The notes: generated by a model from the letters alone, not told the origin. 64,000 nt of DNA from JAGXRK01 sp963804005 (GCA_963804005.1 CAWDOP010000018.1:62001-126000); one strand, 5' to 3'; positions 36,296 to 45,907 are shown, counted from the first letter of the stretch. Numbers and translations: made by a program.

Positions 36296-37010
36296 ATCCA
36301 AAATTGAATTCGGCAAAATTCTTTTAGTTGAAGATGAAGAGACAATGGCATTAGGGTTGGAGTATAATCTAACCGAAGAAGGCTATAAAGTCGATTGGGC
36401 AAAAGATGGAAAAGAAGCCATAAAATTTTTTGAAGAAAGAAAATATGATTTGATTATTCTTGACATCATGCTCCCATACTTTAACGGATTTGAAATTGCG
36501 GAAACAGTTAGAAGCAAAAATCCGCAAATGCCTATACTAATGTTAACAGCAAGAACTAATGTTGAGGATAAAGTAAAAGGACTTGAACTTGGTGCCGATG
36601 ATTATCTTACAAAACCATTTCATTTGAATGAACTGCTTCTACGTGTAAAGGGAATGTTAAAACGAAAATCGTGGTACAGCAAGGCAATAACAAAACAACC
36701 TGTCTACAAGTTTGGAGATAATGAAATAAATTTTGAAAATCTTAAGTGTAAAAAAGGCAAAAATAAATTCCAGCTTACTTCTTATGAAGCGATGATAATG
36801 AAATACTTAATTGAAAATAAAGAAAAAGTTGTAACGCGAAAGGAACTTCTTGAAAATGTTTGGCATCTTAATCCCGAGGTGGAAACCAGAACCGTGGATA
36901 ACTTTATCGTCCGCCTGAGAAAATATTTTGAAAAAGATCCTTCAAATCCGGTTTTCATTGTCAGCGTAAGAAGTGCGGGATATATATTTAACGAAGAAGC
37001 AAAAGTGTAG
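36288..37010 (+). CDS. OmpR-family response regulator
   Basis: A 240-residue regulator partnered with the kinase just upstream. The receiver domain has EDE at 15-17, phosphoacceptor Asp59 in LIILDIML and Lys in YLTKPFH. A winged-helix DNA-binding domain of the PhoB/OmpR type occupies about 140-237 (TVDNFIVRLRKYFEKDP). Its TAG stop lies inside a hairpin repeat that follows. Confidence 0.93.
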   Translation: MSESKIEFGKILLVEDEETMALGLEYNLTEEGYKVDWAKDGKEAIKFFEERKYDLIILDIMLPYFNGFEIAETVRSKNPQMPILMLTARTNVEDKVKGLELGADDYLTKPFHLNELLLRVKGMLKRKSWYSKAITKQPVYKFGDNEINFENLKCKKGKNKFQLTSYEAMIMKYLIENKEKVVTRKELLENVWHLNPEVETRTVDNFIVRLRKYFEKDPSNPVFIVSVRSAGYIFNEEAKV

Positions 37011-37034
37011 TCCACCTTAAAGGTGGCCTACACT
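37004..37034. repeat. Hairpin repeat, copy 1 (G/A-mismatch family)
   Basis: AGTGTAG pairs with CTACACT, and CCACCTT with AAGGTGG, separated by one unpaired T/C (G/A on the other strand). It spans the stop of the response regulator and lies just past the stop of the convergent gene at 37050, with TTTT following on the minus strand, so it could serve as that gene's terminator. Related copies are at 49879 and 59774. Confidence 0.7.
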
Positions 37035-37049
37035 TAAAGCAAAAGTAAT

Positions 37050-38195
37050 TTATCTGAACGAATACGTAAATCTTAAACTCAAATGATCGGCAGAGTTGCG
37101 GTAGGATTTAAATGTGCTTCCGATATAAATATTATCTATTATGTTATACATAACTCCCCAGCGCTGATAAATGTCATCCTTTTCAGCAAACGAACGATAA
37201 ACATATCCACCAAGTTGCGCGCTGAGAATCGTTTTTCCCATAAGAAATTCTACACCGAGCAATAATGATCCACGGTAAGGATTTATTGCCTGATCAGGAT
37301 ATTCTCTTCTAGCAATTTCAACTGCTCTTCCATTTCTCTCAAGCTCTGCCGCAAAGGTTAAAGCCATAATCCTGTAAGTTTGTATACTTCTTAAGATTGT
37401 TATCCCGTACATCTGCACCTGTCCCGGCATCGGAAATGGCATTGATGATATTCCCCAAGAGAAAGATACATCCCAACGCTTTTTCTTTTCGGTGGTTAGA
37501 TACGGATCATAAATATCTCTAATATAAAAATCAGGTTTGTCTAAAAAATAATTAGCAGAAAGTGCAAGTGCCCAATAGTTCACTCCTCCGTTCGGTTCAA
37601 GTAGAGCCGCATTTGATTGATGATTCATGCTTCCGTCTAACTGAAGTTCAATTCTTTCAAGAGGTTTATAAGTTATGCCGCCGCCAACCGATAGTATATA
37701 GTTGAAGTGTGTTGAATAAGACCAATTTTTTAATTCAGCATCTTCATCATAAGGATTTGTAAGATAAGACAACCCTCCTTTTCCTTTAAGATGAAAATTA
37801 AAATCATCCGGAAGGCCAAAGAAGTATGTAAAATTTAATCCTGCTGAAAACCCGTGACCTAAAATCTCCTCCTGATTAAAATCATAATACGCAAAAAATG
37901 TCCCTACTCTTGGATAACATTTGCAATCGTTCCAGACTTCATCATAATTTAAGTGCCAGTAAAAATCCAGTTCATAACCGCGCGGATTTAACCCGCGGAC
38001 GTTTACAACTTCTTTTGCGTGGGGAATCATGTAACCCGAGATAAAGCTTGTGCCTAAAAGGTAAACGTAACGACTATCATTTTGTGAAATGGAAATAGAG
38101 TCCTGTGAAACATCTGTTTCATTTAATGTCTGAGCAAAGTATTCAGACGAGACTAAAACCAGTAGAATAGTAAGTTGAGTGAAAATATATCTCAT
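37050..38195 (-). CDS. PagL-like acyloxyacyl hydrolase (lipid A deacylase family)
   Basis: A 381-residue outer-membrane barrel with signal peptide (to YFAQ). The segment MNHQSNAALLEPNGGVN holds the PagL-type catalytic pattern: His and Ser two residues apart, then Glu before the PN-G-N turn. PagL removes the 3-O acyl chain of lipid A. The protein is longer than the minimal 150-residue PagL, as in Bacteroidota members. The activity is inferred from this motif alone. Confidence 0.6.
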   Translation of the reverse strand: MRYIFTQLTILLVLVSSEYFAQTLNETDVSQDSISISQNDSRYVYLLGTSFISGYMIPHAKEVVNVRGLNPRGYELDFYWHLNYDEVWNDCKCYPRVGTFFAYYDFNQEEILGHGFSAGLNFTYFFGLPDDFNFHLKGKGGLSYLTNPYDEDAELKNWSYSTHFNYILSVGGGITYKPLERIELQLDGSMNHQSNAALLEPNGGVNYWALALSANYFLDKPDFYIRDIYDPYLTTEKKKRWDVSFSWGISSMPFPMPGQVQMYGITILRSIQTYRIMALTFAAELERNGRAVEIARREYPDQAINPYRGSLLLGVEFLMGKTILSAQLGGYVYRSFAEKDDIYQRWGVMYNIIDNIYIGSTFKSYRNSADHLSLRFTYSFR

Positions 38196-38368
38196 ATTGT
38201 ATTTAATGTTTCTGCTGAGATTACCAATTCACTCAGCCGCTGAAGAAAATTCTGACAACAAAGTATTCTTTAACATCAAATGTAAAAATATAATTTTCTG
38301 ATCAAATAATTGTTCCTTTAATAATTATTACGCAATTTTAAACTATATTTTAATATTAGAAAATTTTT

Positions 38369-39607
38369 ATGAAATCATCAGTTATAATTCTAAGTGTTGT
38401 TTTATTATTCTTTCAATCTTCCTTAACATACTCCCAATTACCAAATGCAAAATATCTTAAAATTGCTAATAAAGTTTTAAGTTCAGTTCCGCTTGTCGAC
38501 GGACATAACGATTTGCTGCTTCACTATTACTACTACAAAGACAGAAAAGGAAATCTGGACGGATATGACATTTCTACACCTGTATTGGGACAAACAGATA
38601 TTCCTCGTTTAAGAGAAGGAAAAGTCGGTGCTCAATTTTTTACGGTGTTCAGCTTTGATGACAGGGCACTGACTAAATCAATGCTCGAATCCATTGATTG
38701 CCTTTACCGTATTGCTGAACGATATAAAAATGATTTTTCATTTGCATATTCATCAAATGACATTATGAATGCTTTCAATAAAGGTAAGATTGCTATGCTT
38801 ATGAATATTGAAGGTGGTGAGCAGATTGAAAACTCTCTTCCGATGTTAAGACTTTATTATCAGCTTGGTGTCAGATATATGACTCTTACCTGGAATTATT
38901 CGCATGATTGGGCTGATGCAGCTCTAGATTCAGCAAAACACGACGGTCTAAATGAATTCGGAAAAGAAGTTGTAAGAGAAATGAACAGACTCGGAATGCT
39001 TGTTGATATTTCTCACGTATCAGATAAAGTTATGAAAGATGTTTTTGAAACTTCTGAGGCGCCTGTAATTTATTCCCACGCCAACAGCAGAAAATTTGTA
39101 AACACCAAACGTAATGTGCCGGACGATATTCTGCATCAACTTAAAAAGAACAACGGAATTATTATGGTAAGTTTCGTTCCGTTCTTTGTTAACCAGGAAT
39201 ATGCCGACTGGTTTGATCTCTATGAAGCTGTTTATGATTCTCTGAAAATGGGAAACAAAGAAACTGCTAAAGCAATAATAGAAGAATGGAAAATTAATAA
39301 TCCTGAGCCTAAAGCAACCTTATCGGATCTTGCGAATCATCTTGATCACATTAAAAATTTAATTGGTGCTGATCATATTGGTATAGGCTCCGACTTCGAC
39401 GGATTTACAGGAGTTATTGAAGGATTGGATGATTGTTCAAAATTCCCAAATCTTTTTGCAGAACTTGCGCGCAGAGGTTGGACGGAAGATGAATTAAAAA
39501 AACTTGCTGGCGAAAATTTTCTTAGAGTTTTTCGTGAAGCGGAAAAAGTTTCACAAAAACTAAGAACCGAAAGAAAAGCTTCAATGATGAGAATAGAAAA
39601 CAAATAA
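38369..39607 (+). CDS. Membrane dipeptidase (peptidase M19)
   Basis: A 412-residue zinc dipeptidase of the renal dipeptidase family, exported by signal peptide (to LTYSQ). Metal-binding motifs are DGHNDLLL, NIEGGEQIE (bridging Glu), DISHVSDK and YSHANSR, plus HIGIGSDFDG. It hydrolyses dipeptides, including D-amino-acid ones. It is followed after 11 bp by the T9SS cargo gene, probably in one transcript. Confidence 0.92.
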   Translation: MKSSVIILSVVLLFFQSSLTYSQLPNAKYLKIANKVLSSVPLVDGHNDLLLHYYYYKDRKGNLDGYDISTPVLGQTDIPRLREGKVGAQFFTVFSFDDRALTKSMLESIDCLYRIAERYKNDFSFAYSSNDIMNAFNKGKIAMLMNIEGGEQIENSLPMLRLYYQLGVRYMTLTWNYSHDWADAALDSAKHDGLNEFGKEVVREMNRLGMLVDISHVSDKVMKDVFETSEAPVIYSHANSRKFVNTKRNVPDDILHQLKKNNGIIMVSFVPFFVNQEYADWFDLYEAVYDSLKMGNKETAKAIIEEWKINNPEPKATLSDLANHLDHIKNLIGADHIGIGSDFDGFTGVIEGLDDCSKFPNLFAELARRGWTEDELKKLAGENFLRVFREAEKVSQKLRTERKASMMRIENK

Positions 39608-39618
39608 CTTAATATAAA

Positions 39619-40878
39619 ATGATTAAAGCAATAGTTCCATTGGTCTCATTATTTCTTTTTCTTTTGAGCTCTTCAGTAGTTGCTCAGTGGAAACAAATTC
39701 TTCTTGATCCTCCATCCGGAATATTTTCATTTTATACATCTGATAGTACAGTTTACGCCGGCGGCGACAGCATTCTTTATTATAGCACAGATATCGACAG
39801 TGGATGGTTACGTTCTTCAAGAATTGAAACTGTTGAACACGGGATTACTTCAATTGAGAAATGGGACAATAAATTATTCGTTGGAACTGCTGGAAGAGGA
39901 GTCTTTGAAAGCACCGATGAAGGAGTTACCTGGTCATCACTCAATAACGGTCTAACCGGAACCGGTGCATTAGAAATTTCTTCAATGGCAATTAGGGGAG
40001 ATAGTCTTTATGCGGGAACTATCGATGAGGGTGTTTTCGTACTTAATCTTTTAAGTCCTTTAGAATGGGTAACATTCAGAGAAGGTTTGACAGTTGGAAT
40101 CTCTTGGGATGTTTACAGCTTATATAACTTTAAAGGAACATTAATCTGCGGTGCTGGTGGGAATGCAAAGGTCTATTTCAACGAGTCCGGAACTTCAAAT
40201 TGGACTGAACGAAGTTTTGATCTCAGCGAGGAATCTAATTCTATGCTGGGAATTACTAATTGTGGTGATGTAATAATTGGATGTGCAAATCTTGGGATTT
40301 ATAGAAGCTTAAATAATGGTGTAAGCTGGGAATATTACAACCCCGGCATTGGTTTGATAAGTTTTGCTTCATTTGTTGTTGTTAATGCTGTAACCTTTTC
40401 AGTAATTTCAAAATTGGACACAAGTTATTTGCTTGCTTCCGTAAATAGTGGGGCTGCCTGGCAATTTGAAGTTGAATTTAGTAGTACAAATTTTGCAATT
40501 ACTTATTTGAATAATAAACTTTTTTCAGGAAGAGACGACGGACTATTTTATCTTCCATACAAACCCTCTTCATTTGATGATGAAACTAATTTTATTCAAC
40601 TAACCGATTTTCTGTTAAAGCAGAACTATCCCAATCCGTTTAATCCAAGCACCTTGATCGGTTATCAGTTACCAGTTACCAGTAAGGTAACATTAAAAGT
40701 TTACGATATGTTGGGTAGAGAAGTAGTAACACTTGTTAACGAAGAACAACAACCAGGAGTATATGAAATAGATTTTAAACCAGAATCATGTATCAAGCAT
40801 CCAGCATCTGGTGTGTATTTTTATAGACTTCAAACTAAAGATTATATAGAAACGAAGAAGATGGTTTTACTTAGGTGA
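39619..40878 (+). CDS. Secreted propeller-like protein with type IX sorting domain
   Basis: A 419-residue protein. A signal peptide (to VVAQ) is followed by sialidase/YCF48-like repeats (GVFESTDEGVTWSSLNNGL, IYRSLNNGVSWEYYNPG) about 40-320, and a C-terminal sorting domain from Asn336: NYPNPFNPST, then KVYDMLGREVVTLVNEEQQP and GVYFYRL, ending KKMVLLR. This is the classical signal for export by the type IX system. The role of the propeller is unknown. Close spacing to the dipeptidase gene suggests shared expression. Confidence 0.85.
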   Translation: MIKAIVPLVSLFLFLLSSSVVAQWKQILLDPPSGIFSFYTSDSTVYAGGDSILYYSTDIDSGWLRSSRIETVEHGITSIEKWDNKLFVGTAGRGVFESTDEGVTWSSLNNGLTGTGALEISSMAIRGDSLYAGTIDEGVFVLNLLSPLEWVTFREGLTVGISWDVYSLYNFKGTLICGAGGNAKVYFNESGTSNWTERSFDLSEESNSMLGITNCGDVIIGCANLGIYRSLNNGVSWEYYNPGIGLISFASFVVVNAVTFSVISKLDTSYLLASVNSGAAWQFEVEFSSTNFAITYLNNKLFSGRDDGLFYLPYKPSSFDDETNFIQLTDFLLKQNYPNPFNPSTLIGYQLPVTSKVTLKVYDMLGREVVTLVNEEQQPGVYEIDFKPESCIKHPASGVYFYRLQTKDYIETKKMVLLR

Positions 40879-40881
40879 TAA

Positions 40882-41412
40882 CTAATTGCCAATTATCTGA
40901 AGAAGATATTCAACAATTTCATCAACGGTATCGAAATACTTTACTAATCCCGGTTCACGGTTTTCATAAATCATTTGTTTGTCCATAACGTTTACCACTT
41001 CTTTCCACATAGATGAGTGGCAGACAATTGGTTTACTGTCCATCAGCTTTTTGTTCGCATATTCCCAAACGGCAGCTAATTCAAGCAATGTTCCCGTTCC
41101 ACCCTGAAGAATTACAAAAGCATCGGCAAGCACCATTAACTTTTCGATGCGTTCAAAAACATTTGCACATCTTATTTCCCGAGTGACATAACGATTTGGA
41201 TTAGATCCCCAGAAGGTCACGGTAACACCGTAAACTTCCGCACCGTTATCCAAGGCACCTTTAGAAGCGGCCTCCATTATTCCATAAAAACCACCTGTAC
41301 AGATTTCGAACTTATTTTGCGCGAGTTTAGCACCGAGATTATAAGCAATATTGTACTGTTCGTCTGCTTCTTTGGGAAACGAGCTTCCGAAAATCGTAAT
41401 GATTTTAGGCAT
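40882..41412 (-). CDS. LOG/Rossmann-fold nucleotide-binding family protein
   Basis: A 176-residue protein of the lysine-decarboxylase-like (LOG) superfamily. GGFYGIMEAASKGA and the nucleotide-binding QGGTGTLLEL motif are diagnostic. Members are phosphoribohydrolases acting on nucleoside monophosphates, often cytokinin-like ones. Its stop lies 3 bp from that of the convergent T9SS cargo gene. The physiological substrate is unknown. Confidence 0.82.
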   Translation of the reverse strand: MPKIITIFGSSFPKEADEQYNIAYNLGAKLAQNKFEICTGGFYGIMEAASKGALDNGAEVYGVTVTFWGSNPNRYVTREIRCANVFERIEKLMVLADAFVILQGGTGTLLELAAVWEYANKKLMDSKPIVCHSSMWKEVVNVMDKQMIYENREPGLVKYFDTVDEIVEYLLQIIGN

Positions 41413-41588
41413 ATCGGTGTTTTCTAAATTCTTATGTACAAATATAGAAAAATATTTTGATTGAATGATCCGTCTTCGTACTTACCTAATCGTTTCACAA
41501 AGATGGGACAAGGCGTGCTTCGCAATACCTAGCGGTAGGTAAACAAGACAGGTTAATTAAAAGATTGAGTGAATGTGGATTGTTGAAA

Positions 41589-41618
41589 TAAAAAACCCGA
41601 TCCTTTTCAGGACCGGGC
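41589..41618 (-). terminator. Terminator of the yceI operon
   Basis: Minus-strand CCCGGTCCT / AGGATCGGG (one wobble, four-base loop) is followed by TTTTTTATTT. It lies beyond the tandem duplication that follows yceI. Confidence 0.85.
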
Positions 41619-41635
41619 TTACATATAGCATCGAA

Positions 41636-41735
41636 TCTACAACTTATTTTGCGTTTGAACCGATCATATTAACACCGACTTCTACAACTTATTTTGCGTT
41701 TGAACCGATCATATTAACACCGACTTCTACAACTT
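41636..41735. repeat. 45-bp tandem duplication at the yceI 3' end
   Basis: Bases 41636-41680 and 41681-41725 are identical, and a further 10 bp of a third unit follow. The unit holds the last codons and stop of yceI. As 45 is a multiple of three, the downstream copy stays in frame after the stop and repeats the C-terminus and stop. Confidence 0.9.
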
Positions 41736-42324
41736 CTGCGACCTTCTGTCCGACAACTTGATTATTAATTCCGAAATCGGATAAGTCTAAATTAAACTTT
41801 GCCTGTACACCAAGAAGATCTCCCGGTGCTCTTGTTTGTGTTTGTTCGTTTTCATCAAGAAAAGTCAAAATTGCATCTGCTGTAACTTCTTTTGTAACAC
41901 CTCGCAATGTAAAATCTGCTTTCACTTTAGCCCGAAGTTTATTATCCGCTAAAGATTTTATATCACTAACGCTTTTTATGGTAAAGATAACAGCGGGATA
42001 TGTTCCTGCATTAAGCCAATCCTCACTTCTTAAATGTTCATCTCTTAAATCAATACCTGTTTTTATTGAAGCAACAGAAACAGAAATACTTCCTTTAAGA
42101 GTATTCAGATCATTTATGTTAAATATTACTTTACCTTTAATATCATTAGTTAAACCATTAATATCTTCAAGCGGAGTTGTGCTGAAAAATGTTGCTTGGT
42201 TTCTTCCACCCTTGTCGGCAAAGTTAAAAGTTTGTTCACCAGAAGCTTTAACTTTAAAGCCTTGAGCAAATAATGATGCAGTAAATAAAATTAATACTGC
42301 GGTTAAAGAGATTCTTCTTTTCAT
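41689..42324 (-). CDS. YceI-family periplasmic lipid-binding protein
   Basis: A 211-residue exported lipocalin-like protein (signal peptide to LFAQ). The YceI pattern includes IKTGIDLRDEHLRSEDWLNA, a FTLRGVTKEV strand and DFGINNQVVG near the end. Family members bind isoprenoid or fatty lipids. The C-terminus VGVNMIGSNAK is duplicated after the stop. It overlaps the upstream small membrane gene by 4 bp. Confidence 0.87.
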   Translation of the reverse strand: MKRRISLTAVLILFTASLFAQGFKVKASGEQTFNFADKGGRNQATFFSTTPLEDINGLTNDIKGKVIFNINDLNTLKGSISVSVASIKTGIDLRDEHLRSEDWLNAGTYPAVIFTIKSVSDIKSLADNKLRAKVKADFTLRGVTKEVTADAILTFLDENEQTQTRAPGDLLGVQAKFNLDLSDFGINNQVVGQKVAEVVEVGVNMIGSNAK

Positions 42325-42590
42325 TTGAGTTCCTTGTTTTTGTTTCTAAAGAAATAAATTAAAAATCCTGATAGAACTGCAATTGCACCAGAAACAGCAC
42401 CGGCATAATCTAAGCCGAGAACGAATTTATCTTCCCATTCTTTATATGTAATGTTGAATAGTCCATCAACTTTTTCTACCAGAACTTGAGTTTTTGTAAA
42501 AATTTCCCCACCCTGCATTTGCCAGTAAATTAATATTACTGCAATCAGAAGAAGGGAAATAATTAAAATCATCTTTTGGTTCTTATTCAT
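42321..42590 (-). CDS. Small two-helix membrane protein upstream of yceI
   Basis: An 89-residue protein with helices at about 6-24 (MILIISLLLIAVILIYW) and 60-81 (AGAVSGAIAVLSGFLIYFF) and a loop of some 35 residues between. No family is recognised. Its stop overlaps the yceI start (ATGA-type overlap), so the two are translationally coupled. Confidence 0.65.
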   Translation of the reverse strand: MNKNQKMILIISLLLIAVILIYWQMQGGEIFTKTQVLVEKVDGLFNITYKEWEDKFVLGLDYAGAVSGAIAVLSGFLIYFFRNKNKELK

Positions 42591-42827
42591 TTAATTCACA
42601 CTAAAAATTCTTAAATATTACAATATCCATTTTATTTTGAAAAGTTCGCACCGAAAAACAGTTTAATGAATTAAAACTAATAACTATATTTCTGTCGGAA
42701 ATAGAGACAATCTTCTTAAAATTGCTTTTTCAGAACAAATTGAAAAACAGTTAATGTATGTTACAACACATATATTTGATAGTCAAGTCATATTTTATTC
42801 AAATGAATATTCACTAAAAAACAGAAA

Positions 42828-44042
42828 TTGGAAAAAACTTACGATATTGCAATAATTGGCGGTGGAATAGTCGGAACGGCAACGGCTCTTAAACTATTAG
42901 AAAAAAAATCTTATTCACTTCTTATACTTGAAGCCGAAGATTATCTTGCCGCCCATCAAACCGGACATAATAGCGGAGTTATACATTCGGGACTTTATTA
43001 CAAGCCAGGCTCGTTGAAAGCATTGAACTGTGCTGCTGGTAGAGAAATGATTTATAACTTTTGTGAAGAGCACAATATTATACATGATAAATGTGGAAAA
43101 GTTGTTATTGCAAATTCGGAAAAAGAAATGCCGGCACTTAATCTTCTTGAAGAAAGAGGTAAGGCAAACGGACTTATAGGTTTAAGAAGATTAAGAAAAG
43201 AAGAACTCAAAGAATATGAACCGTACGTTTCGGGAGTTGCGGGCTTATTTGTTCCGCAGACAGGAATTGTTGATTACAAAGATGTTGTTGAAAAATACGC
43301 TGAACTTATTATTAAAAAGGGAGGCGTAATTAAAACTAATTCTTCGGTTGCTTTTGTCAAAAGAACAAACCGCGAGTTAGTGCTCACAACAAAAAATAAT
43401 GAGTACAAAACTAAGCTTGTTATTAATTGTGCCGGGTTGCAATCTGATAGAGTTGCACGAATGTGCGGCGTAAATCCCAAACTAAAAATCATTCCTTTCC
43501 GTGGTGAGTATTATAAATTGAAAAAAGAAAAAGAATATTTAGTTAAAAATCTTATTTATCCAGTACCCGACCCACAATATCCTTTCCTAGGAGTTCATTT
43601 TACTAGAATGATTAGAGGCGGTATTGAGGCTGGTCCAAATGCTGTGCTTGCATTTAAGCGTGAGGGGTATTCAAAAACCGATTTTTCTTTTCGTGATGTA
43701 ATGGAAATGAAATTTTATCCGGGCTTTTGGAAAATGGCAATGAAACATTATAAAATGGGAATTGCTGAGTTCAGAAGATCTTTCAGTAAAAAACTTTTTG
43801 TGGAATCATTACAAAAATTAATTCCCGAAGTTCAGTATGATGATGTTTATCCGGAAGGCGCTGGTGTTCGTGCACAGGCATTAGAGCCTGACGGAAATCT
43901 TGTTGATGATTTCAGAATAGTAGAGGCGAAACAAATGATCCACGTTCTTAATGCGCCGTCACCAGCGGCAACGGCTTCATTAAGTATCGGTGATAAAATT
44001 GCAGAAATGATTCAGAAAAAATTCGCAGAGGAAATTATATAA
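42828..44042 (+). CDS. lhgO: L-2-hydroxyglutarate oxidase/dehydrogenase (LhgO family)
   Basis: A 404-residue FAD enzyme of the DAO family that oxidises L-2-hydroxyglutarate to 2-oxoglutarate at the membrane, passing electrons to quinone. GGGIVG at 11-16 is the FAD motif; HNSGVIHSGLYYKPGSLKA and VPQTGIVDYKDV are LhgO hallmarks, as is the C-terminal GAGVRAQALEPDG. The start is TTG at 42828. The methyltransferase gene begins 5 bp after its stop. Confidence 0.85.
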   Translation: MEKTYDIAIIGGGIVGTATALKLLEKKSYSLLILEAEDYLAAHQTGHNSGVIHSGLYYKPGSLKALNCAAGREMIYNFCEEHNIIHDKCGKVVIANSEKEMPALNLLEERGKANGLIGLRRLRKEELKEYEPYVSGVAGLFVPQTGIVDYKDVVEKYAELIIKKGGVIKTNSSVAFVKRTNRELVLTTKNNEYKTKLVINCAGLQSDRVARMCGVNPKLKIIPFRGEYYKLKKEKEYLVKNLIYPVPDPQYPFLGVHFTRMIRGGIEAGPNAVLAFKREGYSKTDFSFRDVMEMKFYPGFWKMAMKHYKMGIAEFRRSFSKKLFVESLQKLIPEVQYDDVYPEGAGVRAQALEPDGNLVDDFRIVEAKQMIHVLNAPSPAATASLSIGDKIAEMIQKKFAEEII

Positions 44043-44047
44043 AAGAT

Positions 44048-45091
44048 ATGAAAGACTTAGTACAGATATTGAATGAAATTTCTCAATCAGAGGACATAAA
44101 AGTACTCAAGGCAAATATTTCATCTGTAAAAGAAAAAATTCAGTTATCAAAAAAAAGTGAGATAACAACACTTCTTAACGGAAACAAAGAAAAAGTAAAT
44201 GTTTCATTTGTAATTGGCGAGCTTGAACAAATTCTTTCAACAAGAACAATTGAACGAACAAAATATTATATCAATCGGCTCATTAAAAGTTTTTCTGAAA
44301 TCAAAACCGGAAATGTTAACGACCTTAATCTGAACAGATGGAAAGAGTACGATGATCTGATAACAGACAGCTTATGGATTCTTGACAAGCGAGATAAATC
44401 CGGTGCGCATAACGCAGGATACTGGGGAAATTTCATTCCGCAAATCCCAAATCAGTTTTTAAGAAGATATACTAAAAAGAATGAATGGGTGCTCGATCCT
44501 TTTCTTGGCAGTGGGACAACATTAATTGAGTGTAAACGTCTTGGACGAAATGGAATTGGAGTTGAGCTTCAACCGGTTGTAGTAAAAATTGCAAGAGAAA
44601 ATATTAACAAAGAAAATAATCCACATAAAATTAATACTGAAATTATAACTGCTGATAGCACCTCACTTGATTTTTCTAAAGAGCTAAGTAAACGGAAGAT
44701 GAAATCTGTTCAGTTTGTGATTATGCATCCGCCTTATTGGGATATAATTAAATTCAGCGACAAGAAAAATGATTTATCAAATGCGAAATCAGTTGAAAGT
44801 TTCTTAACTATGTTTGATAAAGTTGCTGATAATGCATTATCTGTTTTAGATGAAGGAAGATATTTTGCCGTAGTGATAGGAGATAAATATTCTGACGGAG
44901 AGTGGATCCCGCTTGGATTTTATTTAATGAATGACCTGATTAAAAAGGGATACAAACTGAAATCAACTATTGTAAAAAACTTTGACGAAACGAAGGGAAA
45001 GATGAATCAAAAAGAACTATGGCGATACCGTGCACTTGCCGGAGGATTTTACATTTTTAAGCATGAATATATTTTTCTTTTTCAGAAGTAA
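44048..45091 (+). CDS. DNA methyltransferase (N6-adenine or N4-cytosine), permuted motif order
   Basis: A 347-residue DNA methylase. The SAM motif DPFLGSGTT is at 150-158 and the catalytic motif HPPYW at 227-231, so SAM binding precedes catalysis, opposite to the common beta-class order. YWGNFIPQIPNQFLRRY before the SAM motif is also typical. The first residue of the catalytic tetrad is His rather than Asp, Ser or Asn, which is unusual. The N-terminal 100 residues are helical and may contact DNA. The next gene looks like a nuclease, so it is probably the methylase of a type II system. Confidence 0.8.
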   Translation: MKDLVQILNEISQSEDIKVLKANISSVKEKIQLSKKSEITTLLNGNKEKVNVSFVIGELEQILSTRTIERTKYYINRLIKSFSEIKTGNVNDLNLNRWKEYDDLITDSLWILDKRDKSGAHNAGYWGNFIPQIPNQFLRRYTKKNEWVLDPFLGSGTTLIECKRLGRNGIGVELQPVVVKIARENINKENNPHKINTEIITADSTSLDFSKELSKRKMKSVQFVIMHPPYWDIIKFSDKKNDLSNAKSVESFLTMFDKVADNALSVLDEGRYFAVVIGDKYSDGEWIPLGFYLMNDLIKKGYKLKSTIVKNFDETKGKMNQKELWRYRALAGGFYIFKHEYIFLFQK

Positions 45092-45193
45092 TCGATAAAA
45101 TTTAAAAGATTTTTATGAAGCGAAATATTTCGTAACCAACCAAGACAATTCCCTTGGCTGAGGGGATAGTTCTTAGATTAAACAGTTTATTTA

Positions 45194-45829
45194 ATGCCTG
45201 ATTTAATTAAAACAGAATCCGAGTTAAAAAAAAGATGGATATATCCCTACAAATGGGGGCAGAAACAAAACGACAAGTTTGATAATGCAACAAATTTTAT
45301 TTATAATTTTTTCTTATTCGAAGACCTCCTAAAAGAAATCGAGAAAAGATTCAAATCAGAAAATAATTATCAAAACTATTTTAATTATACGCTAAACCGT
45401 TGGTACAACTTCTGGTCGTCTCAATGTGTCGAACAGATTTTTTGTTCACTGCCCGGGGTAAAACCTGCTCTTGATGGAAAAGACAAGCTGATCGATTTTT
45501 CCATTCAAGGAACAACATTCGATCACAAAACATCCATATTTCCTAAAAATTTTCCGTATAAAATTGATGATGCAGTTAAAGGCACAGATGAACTTATAAG
45601 ATGGCTTTATAAACATCAATCACAGGAAAAAAGAAAACATTTTAAAAACAGATTATTTATCGTTCTTTATTCGCAAGATGGCGAACATTGGAAGTTAAAA
45701 GCAGAAATTTTGTGGCTTAAAGAAAGAATTGAAAAATATATACTTGGCTTCAATCCGGATTATTTAATGAAGTTTGAATTTGAAAAAGGACAAATTGCAA
45801 CTTCAGATATAATTTGGGCAATAAAATAA
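45194..45829 (+). CDS. Putative restriction endonuclease (PD-(D/E)xK-like)
   Basis: A 211-residue protein without a recognised family. The segment LIDFSIQGTTFDHKTS has Asp101 and Asp110-His-Lys112, separated by strand-like residues as in the PD-(D/E)xK nuclease core, and Glu80 lies in a helix just before. It follows the methylase gene on the same strand after 102 bp, and its size suits a type II endonuclease. The ATG at 45194 is the first good start. The call rests on this motif and on context. Confidence 0.5.
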   Translation: MPDLIKTESELKKRWIYPYKWGQKQNDKFDNATNFIYNFFLFEDLLKEIEKRFKSENNYQNYFNYTLNRWYNFWSSQCVEQIFCSLPGVKPALDGKDKLIDFSIQGTTFDHKTSIFPKNFPYKIDDAVKGTDELIRWLYKHQSQEKRKHFKNRLFIVLYSQDGEHWKLKAEILWLKERIEKYILGFNPDYLMKFEFEKGQIATSDIIWAIK

Positions 45830-45907
45830 TTTGCTTGACGTATCGTTCAGCAATCACTAATTTTAACAAGGTGTTAGAATAAAAAATCATCTAAATTAAA
45901 ATATCTT

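Noticed and set aside
41636..41735. CRISPR-like direct repeats
   Set aside because: The two units are directly joined with no spacers and contain the coding end of yceI; the same holds for 57080-57191.
45121..45132. CGAAATATTTCG palindrome before the putative nuclease as a control (C-box) site
   Set aside because: There is only one site, no controller protein gene is present, and the region is AT-rich enough for chance palindromes.
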